Source of the DNA: Brachycybe producta | Taxonomy: Eukaryota; Arthropoda; Diplopoda; Playtdesmida; Andrognathidae | DNA: 64,000 nucleotides | Assembly (NCBI GenBank): GCA_036925085.1 | Contig: JAUPFP010000003.1 | Span: forward strand, 11,986,675 to 12,050,674 | Direction of reading: 5' to 3' | Shown: piece by piece, positions 23,220 through 34,500 of the stretch | Layout of the letters: every line of letters begins with the position of its first letter | Numbering within the stretch: the stretch's first letter is position 1 | Notes under the pieces: model-generated | What the model was told of the DNA's origin: nothing | Databases searched by the model: none | Seen by the model: the letters and a program-made list of their open reading frames with translations, nothing else | Translations under genes and position numbers: made by a program

Positions 23220-23663
23220 TGTAACAGGCAGCAATTTTGTCTGCAAGTAAACATTCTGTCTGTTGCGCCCAAAAAGAAACTGAGCAGGGAGACTGCATTG
23301 TAAACTCCCACAATGCTCTGCACATTGTCTATAGCAATAGTGCTTTAATTAGCTATAGTTGTCTTGATTGGTTTTGCGTACTGTTACTTGCCCATGCTGA
23401 CTATTGTTGCACATAATTTGGGCCGGGCACAAATTAGAGAACCAAACGAGCGAGCAACTAGCAACCAAATTATGATCACGTGACAAGAAAGTGGGTCTTG
23501 TTCCCTCTGTTCATCATACTGAGTAAAGACAACATCCACTTACTACTGTTGCCAACTACTAATTTGGTGCTTGCAAATGCAGTGGTGGCGCTAGTGTAGT
23601 GTCGCCAGCAATAGTTGCTGGAGACTGTTGCTTGTTGCAAGCTTGCAATTGTTACACAATACA

Positions 23664-23842
23664 GTCGTTTGCCTTGCCTTTTTATGAGGAACGGCAACTT
23701 TTAATTGGTTTGTTATTTGGTCTGACATCACATGCCCCGCCCTTTTCAATTTATAATTGGTTGATATTGGTTGATATTTGGTCTGACGCTCATAAAAAGG
23801 GCGGGGCAAACGACTGTATCCTGCTGAGCACACGTGCCTGTA
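23664..23842. mobile_element. Family A relative, second subfamily
   Basis: Hairpin of GTCGTTTGCCTTGCCTTTTTATGA against TCATAAAAAGGGCGGGGCAAACGAC, ending near ACGTGCCTGTAATTAG. It is similar to 13812-13972 and 50581-50770. It sits at the right edge of a diffuse foldback region (about 23330-23660) rich in AGCAACTA / TAGTTGCT words. Confidence 0.6.
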
Positions 23843-24192
23843 ATTAGTTTCACCTGAAACTAGTCTCCCAAAAATGTATCGAAATTATTGATAAAAGTGA
23901 AATTTATTGATAAATATTTTTCTTTTTGTAAGTTTATCGAATACTAGATTTATCGATATATAGCGATACATTATCGAAATATCGCCCATCACGAGTGTTT
24001 TGTATGAAATTTTGGGGTTGCCTGAATAGCAACGAAAATTAATAAAAACGAACCTAAATAAGATCGAACTGAATTGAGAAAACACGAAAATGAAATATAA
24101 AAAAAATATGTTTTTTTTTAATGATACTCGCTTTTATAAAATAACAAAAGGTCTGAAAAATAAGAAAAAACAAGATGTAATCGTGTCTTGTC

Positions 24193-24300
24193 TTGTTGGT
24201 GTAGTGGTTAGTGTCTCGGACTCTCAGGTCATGAGTTCGATCCCCGTGCAGTGTGAATTGTATTTTCAAATATTTTAGAAGGTGGCATTGGACAAACAAA
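24193..24300 (+). mobile_element. tRNA-derived SINE-like segment
   Basis: TTGGTGTAGTGGTTAG (near 24196-24211) fits an RNA polymerase III A box, and GAGTTCGATCCCC (near 24233-24245) fits a B box, at normal tRNA spacing. The sequence between does not form a convincing anticodon stem and the acceptor stem is not paired, so this is not a functional tRNA gene. The tail to about 24300 includes TTGGACAAACAAACAAAA. It is probably a short SINE or an old tRNA pseudogene. Confidence 0.5.
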
Positions 24301-24689
24301 CAAAATTATTATAGTTAAAGGCGAAACTGAACTAGATCGAAAAATTGTCACGTTCAACTTTTAAATGCTACGAGAGAATCTGAATAACAAACGAACTGAA
24401 CAACATCGAATCTGAAGAACTTGGAAACAGGAATTTCAAATCAGCCTGGGGTGTGTAACAGACTAATGAGGGGGTAATAAGGAAACGCTTGTGTCCGGCT
24501 CGCTACGCTCGCGGGGAACCTAATATCAACCTCCACAGCCCACAAAACTCTCCCACTTTCATCTTTCTCCATTATTCAGTTTTGTGGTGCTATTCAGATT
24601 CGAGATTATTCAGTTTCGTTGCAGTTCAGTTTCTGCTTTATTCACTTTCGATGCATTTCCGTTTCCATGTTGTTCAGATTCATTCACCT

Positions 24690-25083
24690 TTAAGCCTGGA
24701 ACACATCACGCGGAATTCCGCTCAGAAAGTCACAACAGAATATTTAAATGAGAGAATTTTCCATAAAAAGTGAACGGAAAAATTCATTAATTCAAATTCA
24801 ATAATTCAAAAAGCTCAACTTTTTCTGTTCTCAAAAGTATTCCGTTCAAATACCCACCAATCAGAAAGAAGCATGTGACATCACAAAAAAAGCAAATTGG
24901 AATCCATTTTGGCAATAAATATGTTTCTTTTCTTGCTCAATCGAGGGCGCGCACAATTTTCCTCATTACTTTTCTCTTTCTGTGTGTGAACAACACAGAG
25001 ATACAGAAAAAGAAAATGACTTTTTTTTCCTTTTCCTGTTTTCTTTTTCCTTGGCGGAATTCCGCCTGTGTGTTCTGGGCTTT
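24690..25083 (+). mobile_element. Family H element, copy 2
   Basis: Direct-orientation copy of 22832-23219, ends AAGCCTGGAACACATCACGC and GAATTCCGCCTGTGTGTTCTGGGCTTT. The flanks on both sides (24580-24689 and 25084-25190) share an ATTCAGATTCGAGATTATTCAG-like style of words, suggesting H landed in a pre-existing repeat made of ATTCAGTTT/AACTGAAT words. Confidence 0.65.
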
Positions 25084-25666
25084 ATCCATAATTTAAATGT
25101 CGTTTTTATTCATTTTCGACGACATTATTCAGAATCTGTACAGCAGTCGATTTTTATTGCGATTCGACCGTATTCATTTTCCTTGTTCTTCAGTGTCTTG
25201 TCTTATTCGGAGAGAGACAGAGAGCAGTGGTCGAACTGCATTCCAGGTCAAGTTAGAAGCCTATGTCAAAAAATATCCCCTAAAGTTTTTCTTTTGAAAA
25301 AAGAACCCCTTTTCTAAGGGGTCCTTTAGTCCTATATTTTAGGTTTTTTTTACCTGTTGCTGGTTTTCCGTTTTCTCTGCAAGGCGAACAGTTCAGAAGT
25401 AGCCTTTTATGTCCTTTTTGTTTCGAGGAATGTTTTATATATTCCGAAGTTGTTTGAAAGGGAGGGAGGAGGAGATGGAGGGGAAGGTTCTTGTGATTCG
25501 GGAGGGGGGCAGTTTGTACCCCAGCCGGTCAAGTTTTGTTTTTTATGTCAGTCAACATCTGCTTGATATGGTGCAAAATCGGTGAGTTATATGATTGAAG
25601 GTGCTTGTTTGCACTATTGAAATGCAAACGCGGTTAGCAACCTTATTATGTTGATGGGCCGCAAGA

Positions 25667-25948
25667 GATTTAAGAGGTTACATCACAAAATTACTTCGAA
25701 AGATCGCCACAAAGAGCGCTAGCATCGTTTTTTTCTATTCAGTCCATAGAGCCAATGTTAAAGAAAAATGTTAATTTTTAAAATACGCAGTAGCGGCGGC
25801 AATATGTTTATTTTTCATATTTAAAGTTGTCCAATATTAAGTTTTCAAAGTGCATTGTGCGCCTTAAATATATGCTGATCGAATGATAGAATGACAAAAA
25901 ATTGGTAAGTGCGGTTATATTTTTAAAAACTATTTCAAAATCGCGATC
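25667..25948 (+). mobile_element. Family C element, left half only
   Basis: Runs from TTTAAGAGGTTACATCACAA through AGCGCTAGCATCG and GCTGATCGAATGATAGAATG to CAAAATCGCGATCTCCGCAA. The right arm is missing. The following 25949-27519 holds CT- and GA-rich patches, a CTTCTTCTT tract near 26820 and another near 27020, but no gene I can support. Confidence 0.6.
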
Positions 25949-27519
25949 TCCGCAATCTGGAGTGGAAATAGAAAAGTGTCACATTATGTCGTGATAGTTA
26001 GCAGATTTCAAGTACGATTTTATGCACATGACACAATCTTAATGGTAACATATTTGTCAAGAGGCTCTGTAGCCTGCAATGAAGGGGAGACCTTCAATTC
26101 GGAGTTTGTTGCCTTCAAAACACTTACTTAATTTGCCTGACAAGCTAAGGTGCTCGTGTGCCACCAGTTGAGCACGTCTGGTATCATATCATCTTAAGAA
26201 AAAAAAACAGCAGCTGGTTTATTAGAAAATCCATTTCTACCTGAAGAATAATTTTTTTGAAAAGTGTGTTTGGGAGGGGGGGGGGACGCCCTTTTTTGAA
26301 AAGAAAAATTATTCTTTTATGTTTCTTTCTGGAAGATTGAGAAAGGGGGGATTGGGAGAGAGAATCTTGGCTGGATTTTTAGCCAGGCACGCGATGCTGC
26401 AGCACGTGTCAACAATGGCATCTTCTCCAGAATACATAATCATAGGAGTTGGAATGAAGAATGGGGTGGATAGGAGGGGGGAGGGGGTCAGAAAATGAGG
26501 GAGAATATTGGTTTCTAGACCTTAGGAAAGGCTGGTTTCGGTGGACCCCGTCACCACCTGCTTGCTCCCTTCTATAATTCTATTCTGTGAGCCTCGTACA
26601 ACACCTGGCTCCTTTCAAAAACTCAGAGAATCCTAAACTCCTTCTCTTTTGCCTTTAAAGGAAAGGTTTTAGAGTTTTCTTATTGGTTTAAAAAAGAAGC
26701 TTGTTTTGTGAAGACAATTTACTTTGTGGCACACTTTTTCTTATCTTGAACTTTTTTTTTTTTTTTTTATAAAGATATTGTTTAGGGAAGTTGGGATGCC
26801 AATTCAGTATTTGTGTTCTTCTTCTTCTTGGTATAGGGTGATTTTGGCAATGTATTGACCACTGTGGTCAGTTGTGAACTTGTTGTTGTGTTAGTGGTGG
26901 CTGTTGTTATACCATTTCTTCAGTTGTTTTTACAGATATAAGTTTGAACTAATATTGATTTTTTTGTGTTTTACGTAATCAATTTTTATTGATCAGTTTT
27001 TGAGTGTTTTCGTTTTTTTTTTCTTCTTCTTCTTCTTATCGAAATGTTGTTCTGTGTTTCTGGATTCGTCTTTGGGTAAGGAGGAGAAAAATTGTTCGAT
27101 AAATATTTCTAGTTTTTAAGTCTCGTTTATGGTTTTTTTTATGATGCTTGTATTGAACCTCGGGTCTTGACAGCCCATGAGGCTCACGAAACCCACTGGG
27201 CCCATGTGACCCACAAAAAGTTAATTAGCTGTTTTTTTTATATATAAAATTACTAGTCCAGGTCATGAACTTGAACTGAGGTTTTGCAAAAAAGCTACAA
27301 CCCAGTCAGTTTATGTGATTTTTGTCGAATTTTAGTCGAGAACTTTGTTGTCTCAAGTGTTTTTTTCTTTTCTTATTTAAACAAATGGAAAGCGAATTAG
27401 AAAGTAGAAGAGCAAAGTTTAAATAGAAAAAACATGAAATTTTTGTGTAAAGTGTAAAAGGTGCCTCTCTAACTCTGGTTAATTCTGTCTTTTAGGTGCG
27501 AAATGAAGAGAAATTTCAA

Positions 27520-27638
27520 TGTGTTGTACAAACTAGATGAGTAGCGCAATCACTTGACGTTATTTTCATGTTGAAAATCTTTCAAAATAAGCTTTTTATG
27601 TGTTTGAAAAATGACCCAACATTAATATATGACCCCGC

Positions 27639-27729
<91 letters not shown>

Positions 27730-27784
27730 TGTCTATAAAAAGTTTATTTTGAAAGACGTCAACGTTAAAAACGTGACAAATAAA

Positions 27785-27816
<32 letters not shown>

Positions 27817-27853
27817 AATACCCTTTTATGTTACCCTTCTAGTTTATAAAATT
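27520..27853. mobile_element. Family D element containing (AT)n and (ATT)n
   Basis: D ends at the left (ACAAACTAGATGAGTAGCGCAATCACTT) and right (GTTACCCTTCTAGTTTATAAAATT) enclose an (AT)n tract at 27639-27717 and an (ATT)n tract at about 27785-27814. An 84-codon Tyr/Ile frame here is only a microsatellite translation. Confidence 0.6.
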
Positions 27854-29215
27854 TTCTATTTTTTTTTAATTTTGCTTTTCTGAAAGACAAGAATAATCAA
27901 GAGTTCGAAAGGCATTTACGACTTTAAACCACTTTAGCATGAAAAATACCTTTTTTTTTTTACTTTACTCTTCTACTTTTAAATTTTCATGAATTTAAAT
28001 TATTAATTACTCTTGCGTGCAGTCCAAAAAGCCTATGGCATAGGAACAATTGTTCCTCTGCCATAGGCCGTTCTTCTTTCTCTCGACCAGGAGACTTCTA
28101 CTTTCAATAATTATAATTAATGAAAGTGAAATAGAAAGTAGAAGAGTCTTCTGGCTGAGGGAAAGAAGAAGACTCGTCTACTTTCTAGTTTCACTCGTAA
28201 TAGGTTCATTGTGGCAACTGTCTCATAACATTTTACGGTAATGGCACTGAATTGGTCTATATTGTTCCTCTGTCATAGGCCCTTTGAACTGGATGCAACA
28301 GGAATTCAAATTGCTTTTTAGATGTAATTTGCAATGTAGGTTTTAAAGTAATCTGGGTAGTCTGGCAACACTGGTTTTCAAATTGCATCATTTGTAACTT
28401 GTAGAAAGAGGACACATTTTGAGCAACACTCCGTTTTCTTTCTCGTTTTAAATAGACCTAGTTTAGTGTGGGTGGGCCGTGTGACGTCATAGCAGCTGTT
28501 ATTAGGAAAAAGGAGAAACTTGGCACTGTTGGCCAAGTCTTGCTTTCAATATATAAATATATGCATGTTAAAAATGTGTGCTGAACAGGTCGGCATCGTT
28601 ACGTAGACGTCACAGTTTGAAGAACCCCCCTCCCCTCCCCTTTTTTTTCTTTCTTGTAAATTACAATCTGCGCATGCTCAGTTTCTTTTGAGAATAATGA
28701 CGCGTGATGACCTGAAGCATGCGCAGTTTGAAAATTCACTCTGTAAATGTGCGCTAGAAAAGTGTTTCATGTTGCGCATGCTCAGACTATGTAAAATATG
28801 TTAATCGGAAATGTCTTTTGAAGGATTGTGTGCGTTCAGTTCCCAAGTATTTTTGAAATTGCTCGTAAAGGTCGTTCTGCTTAGAATATGAACGCCCGAT
28901 AAAACCTCGCTCGAAAGATGCTGTGCTCGATGCGTTTGTCGAACACATCGAGCGATAAGTTGTCGCTCGATAAAGAGTTTTAAACAAGCGGAAGAAGGTC
29001 CCAAAATAATCAGGCTGCTCTCTTAAAAAAGGATGAAACTCAAAAACTATTTCAGTTAAAGCGAAACGAATTTCAGATTTTGAAAGCGCACACTTAGTTC
29101 TATCATTATATAAAAACTTCCGTTTGGATTTTACGAGATAATATTTTTTGCTGTTCTAGCTGCACTTGTGCGATCAACAACCGCCCATCTTTCACATTTT
29201 GCCAGTGACGACTAA
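27854..29215. other. No gene; small palindromes
   Basis: Contains CCTATGGCATAGGAAC with its near-inverse GTTCCTCTGCCATAGG at about 28031-28068, and a related GTTCCTCTGTCATAGGC at about 28263-28280. Near 28670-28790 the word CATGCGCAG/CATGCTCAG recurs. No exon or RNA gene recognised. Confidence 0.4.
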
Positions 29216-29642
29216 ATCACTGCTTTACAGCTTCAAAGCGACGAAGTCATTGGTACTATATTTTTGCGTCAAAGCTAACCTCTAGCCCGCTCTAAAAACG
29301 ATACAATAGAGCAAACAGCTAATTCATAACTCAGCTGCCCAGCCTTTTCACTTATCTTGAAATCTGATTGGTTAGATGGTATTTCAATGCTATAATCAGC
29401 TTCAAATATCCAACCAAATGGAAGCCATAGAAAACAGCAGGCAATTATAAATCGGGACAAACAGAAGTTGGCTCCGCCCTTTTTATGACAACCGGCAACT
29501 TCTAATTGGTTTGTTGTGTGGTTCGACGTTGAAAAGGGCGGAGCATTTGATGTCATACTACATAACCAACCAATAAGAAGTTGCCGGTTGTCATAAAAAG
29601 GGCGGAGCCAACTTCTGCTTGTCCCGATTTCTAATTGCCTCC
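29216..29642 (-). mobile_element. Composite repeat (inverted copy of 1099-1525)
   Basis: The 230-bp tail (29216-29437) and the family A element (29438-29640) match 1099-1525 in opposite orientation. Shared tail words include CTAACCTCTAGCCCGCTCTAAAAA and ATCTGATTGGTTAGATGGTAT. The pair lies about 28 kb apart. Confidence 0.7.
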
Positions 29643-30593
29643 TGTAATGCAAGCTGTTCAAAAATTCACTTTTTCGAGCGGGTTATTGCGAGCGGCTTCA
29701 AGCGAACAACGAGCGGATTCAGACGAACAACGAGCACGTAAAAAAAAAAAGAGGTGCTTAGGAACTGAACGGTCCGCATGTTTACCCTGAAGATATGAGT
29801 TATGGTTTTAAGTTTTAATTATAATGTTGTCTCGTTCCACATCTTTGGCGTTGATGATATTACATTTTTGATCAAGTCATAGTTTTATTGTTAAGGTGTT
29901 TGCGGAGGTGGATTAGCTTGCGGAACTTGTTGAGGATGTTTGTTGCAAACTTGCGATAAATGGCAATGGATTTTTTTTTTTTTTTGGAAAGGAAAGGAGT
30001 TTTGAGTAACAAAACGAAATTTCCGAGAGACAGAAATAGTCCAAAACACATCATTATTTCTTTCTTTTTCTCTGGTGTTGGTGGTTTTTTCGTGAAGTTG
30101 TCAAGCAACATCAATTTTAGGTTTTTTGACGGATGTCTCTAAAACGGTGCCAATCCAATAGAACGTTGGCCCCTCGTCTCTATTCTACATGGTGTTCCCC
30201 CCCCCCCCTCTTCTCACGTGCTTGTAATATTGCACGCGATTCGTCTTAATTCTGTTCTCTCTTAAGCGATTGTTTGGCTTTCTTATTTGTAATTTTGTCT
30301 GCTGTAATTTGATTTCGTCCGAAGCTGTTTTTTTTTTTTTTCGGTTTTCTAGTCCTTCAATCATTATTAGAAGTTGTGAGTTGTTGAAATATTTGATTAT
30401 TTGTGTTGTTCGAAAAAAAAAAAAGCAGGATTGCCAACATTTCCGCAATTTTCATACAATGGAGTTTATGGCTTTTTGAAGTCCTCGGAATGCTTCAATT
30501 GTTTACATAATAGCTGAACTAGTCGAAGATCGATTGAGACTCGGCTATCAACTAATCCTTAGGCTTAACTTTTGATTAAATCGGCTGTACAAC
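29643..30593. other. No gene; homopolymer tracts
   Basis: AT-rich sequence with poly-A/T runs near 29741, 29971, 30331 and 30416, and a C-run at about 30196-30208. Repeated CGAGCGG / CAACGAGC words occur at 29675-29735. Frames of 60-94 codons are unsupported. Confidence 0.4.
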
Positions 30594-30800
30594 ACAGGCA
30601 ATTAGAAATCGGGACAAACAGAAGTTGGCTCCGCCCTTTTTATAAACGACCGGCAACTTCTAATTGGTTTGTTGTGTGGTTCGACGTTAGAAAGGGCGGA
30701 GCATGTGACGTCAGACTACATAACCAACCAATTAGAAGTTGCGCTCGTCATAAAAAGGGGCGGAGCCATCTTCTGTTCGTCCCAATTTCTAATTGCCTGT
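30594..30800. mobile_element. Family A MITE
   Basis: Full-length copy, ACAGGCAATTAGAAATCGGG to CCCAATTTCTAATTGCCTGT, about 500 bp upstream of the first recognised IQSEC exon. The central hairpin is intact. Confidence 0.8.
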
Positions 30801-31293
30801 CTGCGCAGTTCAGCTTTCTAGTAGTTCAGCTGTTTTACAAAGTGGCAGATAGTTAAAATTTACACTTGAACTAAGCTGAGAAACATCTAATCAAAAAAAA
30901 AAAAAGGTTATTAACTTGACGAAAGCTAAACGGATTTGGATCTTAACTAAACTTTACAAGAGTTTAAATTGTCAAGAGCTGCGCTGCGCAGGAGCTTGGC
31001 TGTGCAGAAGCTAGCCTGCACGAGAGCTATGCTGCGCGTTAGCTGGACTGCGCATTATCTGGGCCTCGAAAGAGGTGGTCTGCGCAAGAGCTAAGCTGCA
31101 CGAAGCATACCTAAGTGCGAAATGGCAGTCAGCAACTTTTAGTATCTCAAACACATAACAGAAATTAAATCCCTCCATAATACTGTTAACCTCAAAGCTT
31201 TTTTTGAAATACATTTCGGCTAAACTGCGGTTAAAATCTAATATACATGTAACTTACTAACTGTTAAAATGATTTTTGTTTTGTTCGTTACAG

Positions 31294-31542
31294 TTCGGCG
31301 CCGCAGCAGCGAGTTGTTGACCGCACAGTTAATTCGGGCAGTAGCCACCAACAACCACCTCCATTGAAACAGTTGAAATCGTATTCGGTCGACAGCCAAG
31401 ATTCGTCTTGTGGGAGTCCGGTTTCGTCTCAGGGTCTTTTTCAACGGACACGGCAACGTTCTGTTGGATCTGCGAGCAACTGTCGACGTGTCGCTTGTCG
31501 AACCGCCGAAGATATAATCAAGTCTTCTAGAACGCCAACATT
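31294..31542 (+). CDS. IQSEC: IQSEC exon a (first recognised)
   Basis: Acceptor TTCGTTACAG ends at 31293; the donor GTAAGT starts at 31543. The exon enters with one base of a split codon and leaves with two, completing TTA (Leu) with the next exon. It encodes a Ser/Gln/Arg-rich segment (residues 1-82 of the partial product) of the low-complexity N-terminal region. The open frame has no ATG near its start, which supports an upstream exon. Confidence 0.8.
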
Positions 31543-34500
31543 GTAAGTTTTCTTGACTCGAACTCTTGATTATTCTCTCTTCCAGGAGCCAAATTAAGAC
31601 AAACTTGACTGTGTTTTAGAAACTAGAAGGGTAGCTCAATCACTTAAGACGCTACATCACAAAATTACTTCGAAAAATCTTTGAAAAGAGTGCTAGCATC
31701 GTTTTTCTATTGAGCCCATAAACCCAGTCGCGGCAGTATGTTTATTTTTCATATATTATTCTCATATATGTTTATTTTTCATAGTTTTCAAAGTTCATTG
31801 TGCACCTTAAATATATGCTGGGTAGAATGACAAAAAAATTGGTAAGTGCGGTTCTATTTTTAAAAACTTTCAAAATCGCGAATTTCTAACTTATATGTTA
31901 AATAAACTCCATTGAGTACGTGCTTGTAACCAAAAAAAAACATCCACTAAAATAGTCGTAAAAATAATTTTTAAAAACCAGAAAAACATCAGCACGTGCA
32001 CCAATGCGTTGGCTTCACTGCAGTGTTTTTAAAAATTATTTTACATATTTTTACGATGTTTTTTTGTCTTAGAAGCGCGTACTCAATGCAGTTTAACATA
32101 AGAGTTCGAAATTCGCCATTTTTAAATAGTTTTTAATATATAACCGCACTTACCAATTTTTTGTCATTCTATCACTCGATCAGCATGCATTTAAGGTGCA
32201 CATTGCAAACTTTGAAAACTTAATATAGGATTTTTCGAAGTAATTTTGCGATGTAGCCTCTTATGTGATTGAGCTGCCGTTCTAGTTTCTAAAATAATTT
32301 TTCTAGTTTGGCTTAATTTTGCTTCTGAAAGACAGAATAATCAGAGTTCGAGTGGCGCGTTTACACCTTAAAATCACCTTAACATTAAATTTTTGATTGA
32401 TTTTCAAAAAAGATATGAATTGAGTCAGGATTTACTCGACAAGCAAGTCGAAGTTCTCGAAAGAAAATATGGCGGCCAGACGCGTGCGAGCCACGCGGCT
32501 CTCACCATTCAGAGAGCGTTTCGTAAATACTGCATGGTGAAAAAGTTTCATGACATTACGAGTGCCAAGTCGGAAAAACGGTTGTCGCGTCGCTTTAACG
32601 GTGCCGATTTAGCAACGAACGGAGCCGCCGCCTGCGCCTCCTCCTCCTCCATCTCACGTATGGCACCTGCGCAGCAAGAGCATTCAAAACAGTCTGAAGT
32701 TCAGCTACAAAATAATTTCGCAGCTTTGTGTCGCGAACTGAGCGAGACTCTAGAACCAATTGATAACGGAAGACCTCCGAGAGCCGTTCGATCTCTTAGC
32801 TTACGAGAGAAAAGGCCGACACCGCCATCTTCGTCTTCGTCCGATGTTTCGTCACGAAGTGGTTCTCGAAGGGGCACAGGAGGAGGAGGAGGCGGTGAAG
32901 AGATTAATGCTGCGAATTATACGGAGTCGCACTATCTGGGTGCCGGATGTGTTTCGGAGAATCTTTCGTCTTCGCAAATGCGTCGGTGCAACACTCGACA
33001 GGCGTATGCTCAAGTTCACATGAATTCTGTTATGGATCATGGAGAAGAATCCTACTTTTACTCTACGGTAAGGTTTATCTATGCAACGGAAGTTCAATTT
33101 TCATAATTTTTTGAGGGTGTTTGTGTGAAGTGGCATTTGTTAGTGACGTTTTTCTGCGACATTTGTCAGTGACGTTTTTCTGCGACATTTGTCGGTGACG
33201 TTTGTCCGTGACATTTGTCGGTGACGTTTGTCCGCGGCATTTGTCGGCGACGTTTGTCTGCGGCATTTGTCGGCGACGTTTGTCTGCGGCATTTGTCGGT
33301 GACGTTTGTCTGCGGCATTTGTCGGCGACGTTTGTCTGCGGCATTTGTCGGCGACGTTTGTCTGCGGCATTTGTCGGCGACGTTTGTCTGCGGCGTTTGT
33401 CGGCGGCGTTTGTCGGCGACGTTTGTCGGCGACGTTTGTCCGCGGCGTTTGTCGGCGACGTTTGTCCGCGGCGTTTGTCGGCGACGTTTGTCCGCGGCGT
33501 TTGTCGGCGACGTTTGTCCGCGGCGTTTGTCGGCGACGTTTGTCTGCGGCGTTTGTCGGTGACGTTTGTCCGCGGCGTTTGTCGGTGTTTTAGTTTGTAA
33601 ACAATAAGGATTATTAAAGTTCAAAGCTACTTAAATCGACTTAAAACCAGACTTTATTGTTGACATTTGACGTGTTTGTTTTAAGTTTTATCGCTTGCAA
33701 ATGCTGACAATATGACAATTTATGGCACGAAACACGCACTTATTATCTGGTGTGTTTGAAAACGAGTGACAATGTGACTTGTTGCTGACCTGACGTTTTT
33801 GCTACTTTTTTTTTCAAAATGAAGGGCTGTAAATGTTCAAATATGACATGTGTTGTGTAAATGTTTATGGTTGAGTGTAACATCTCCTTATCTGTATGGT
33901 GTTTTGAGTGAACTGTGACATGTAACAGTCATAACAGACATTTGTTTGGTTTTGTATTGCTGCGGAAGTTGTTCACGTGTTCTAATATGGCGTGTTTTAC
34001 TTGGAGATGCGTGGCAGACCTTGCGATTACAAGCGTGTGATGTCACGTGTGACACTTTCGACATGTCACTGACGTCATGTTGTCACTTACGTAAAAAGTG
34101 TCACCCCTGCTGTGTTTTATATTTTCCTAAATGATGTTCCAAGTGTACAAACGTATGTTTAAATTGGAGGTGTATGTATGACCCGACCTCATGCATACTT
34201 GCGTACAATGTCACATGTGACAGTGAGACATGTAACAGTGGTTAGAGACATTTTTTTGTTTGTATTAGTGCTGAAGTTGCTTAATTGTTCAAATATGGCG
34301 TGTTGCAGGCCTTACTATTACAAGCGTGAAATGTTGCGTGTGACACTTGTATTAAGTCACTGACGTGTCATGTTGCGTGTGACACTTGTATTAAGTCACT
34401 GACGTGTCATGTTGTCACCTGTGTAAAAATTGTCACACAGTGCTGTTTTATATTTTCTTGAACGATGTTCAAGTAAGTGTTCAAACATTGGGTATTTAAC

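Noticed and set aside
24193..24254. Functional tRNA gene
   Set aside because: A- and B-box-like words are present, but acceptor and anticodon stems do not pair. Better explained as a SINE or tRNA relic.
32393..32412. In-frame ATG just before the [11 protein letters not shown] block as an IQSEC start
   Set aside because: It lies upstream of a usable AG acceptor. The previous exon joins in phase and encodes plausible family sequence, so this ATG is intronic.
33166..33624. Frames of up to 152 codons with [12 protein letters not shown] repeats on the - strand
   Set aside because: Stop-free translation of the 13/26-bp intronic minisatellite.
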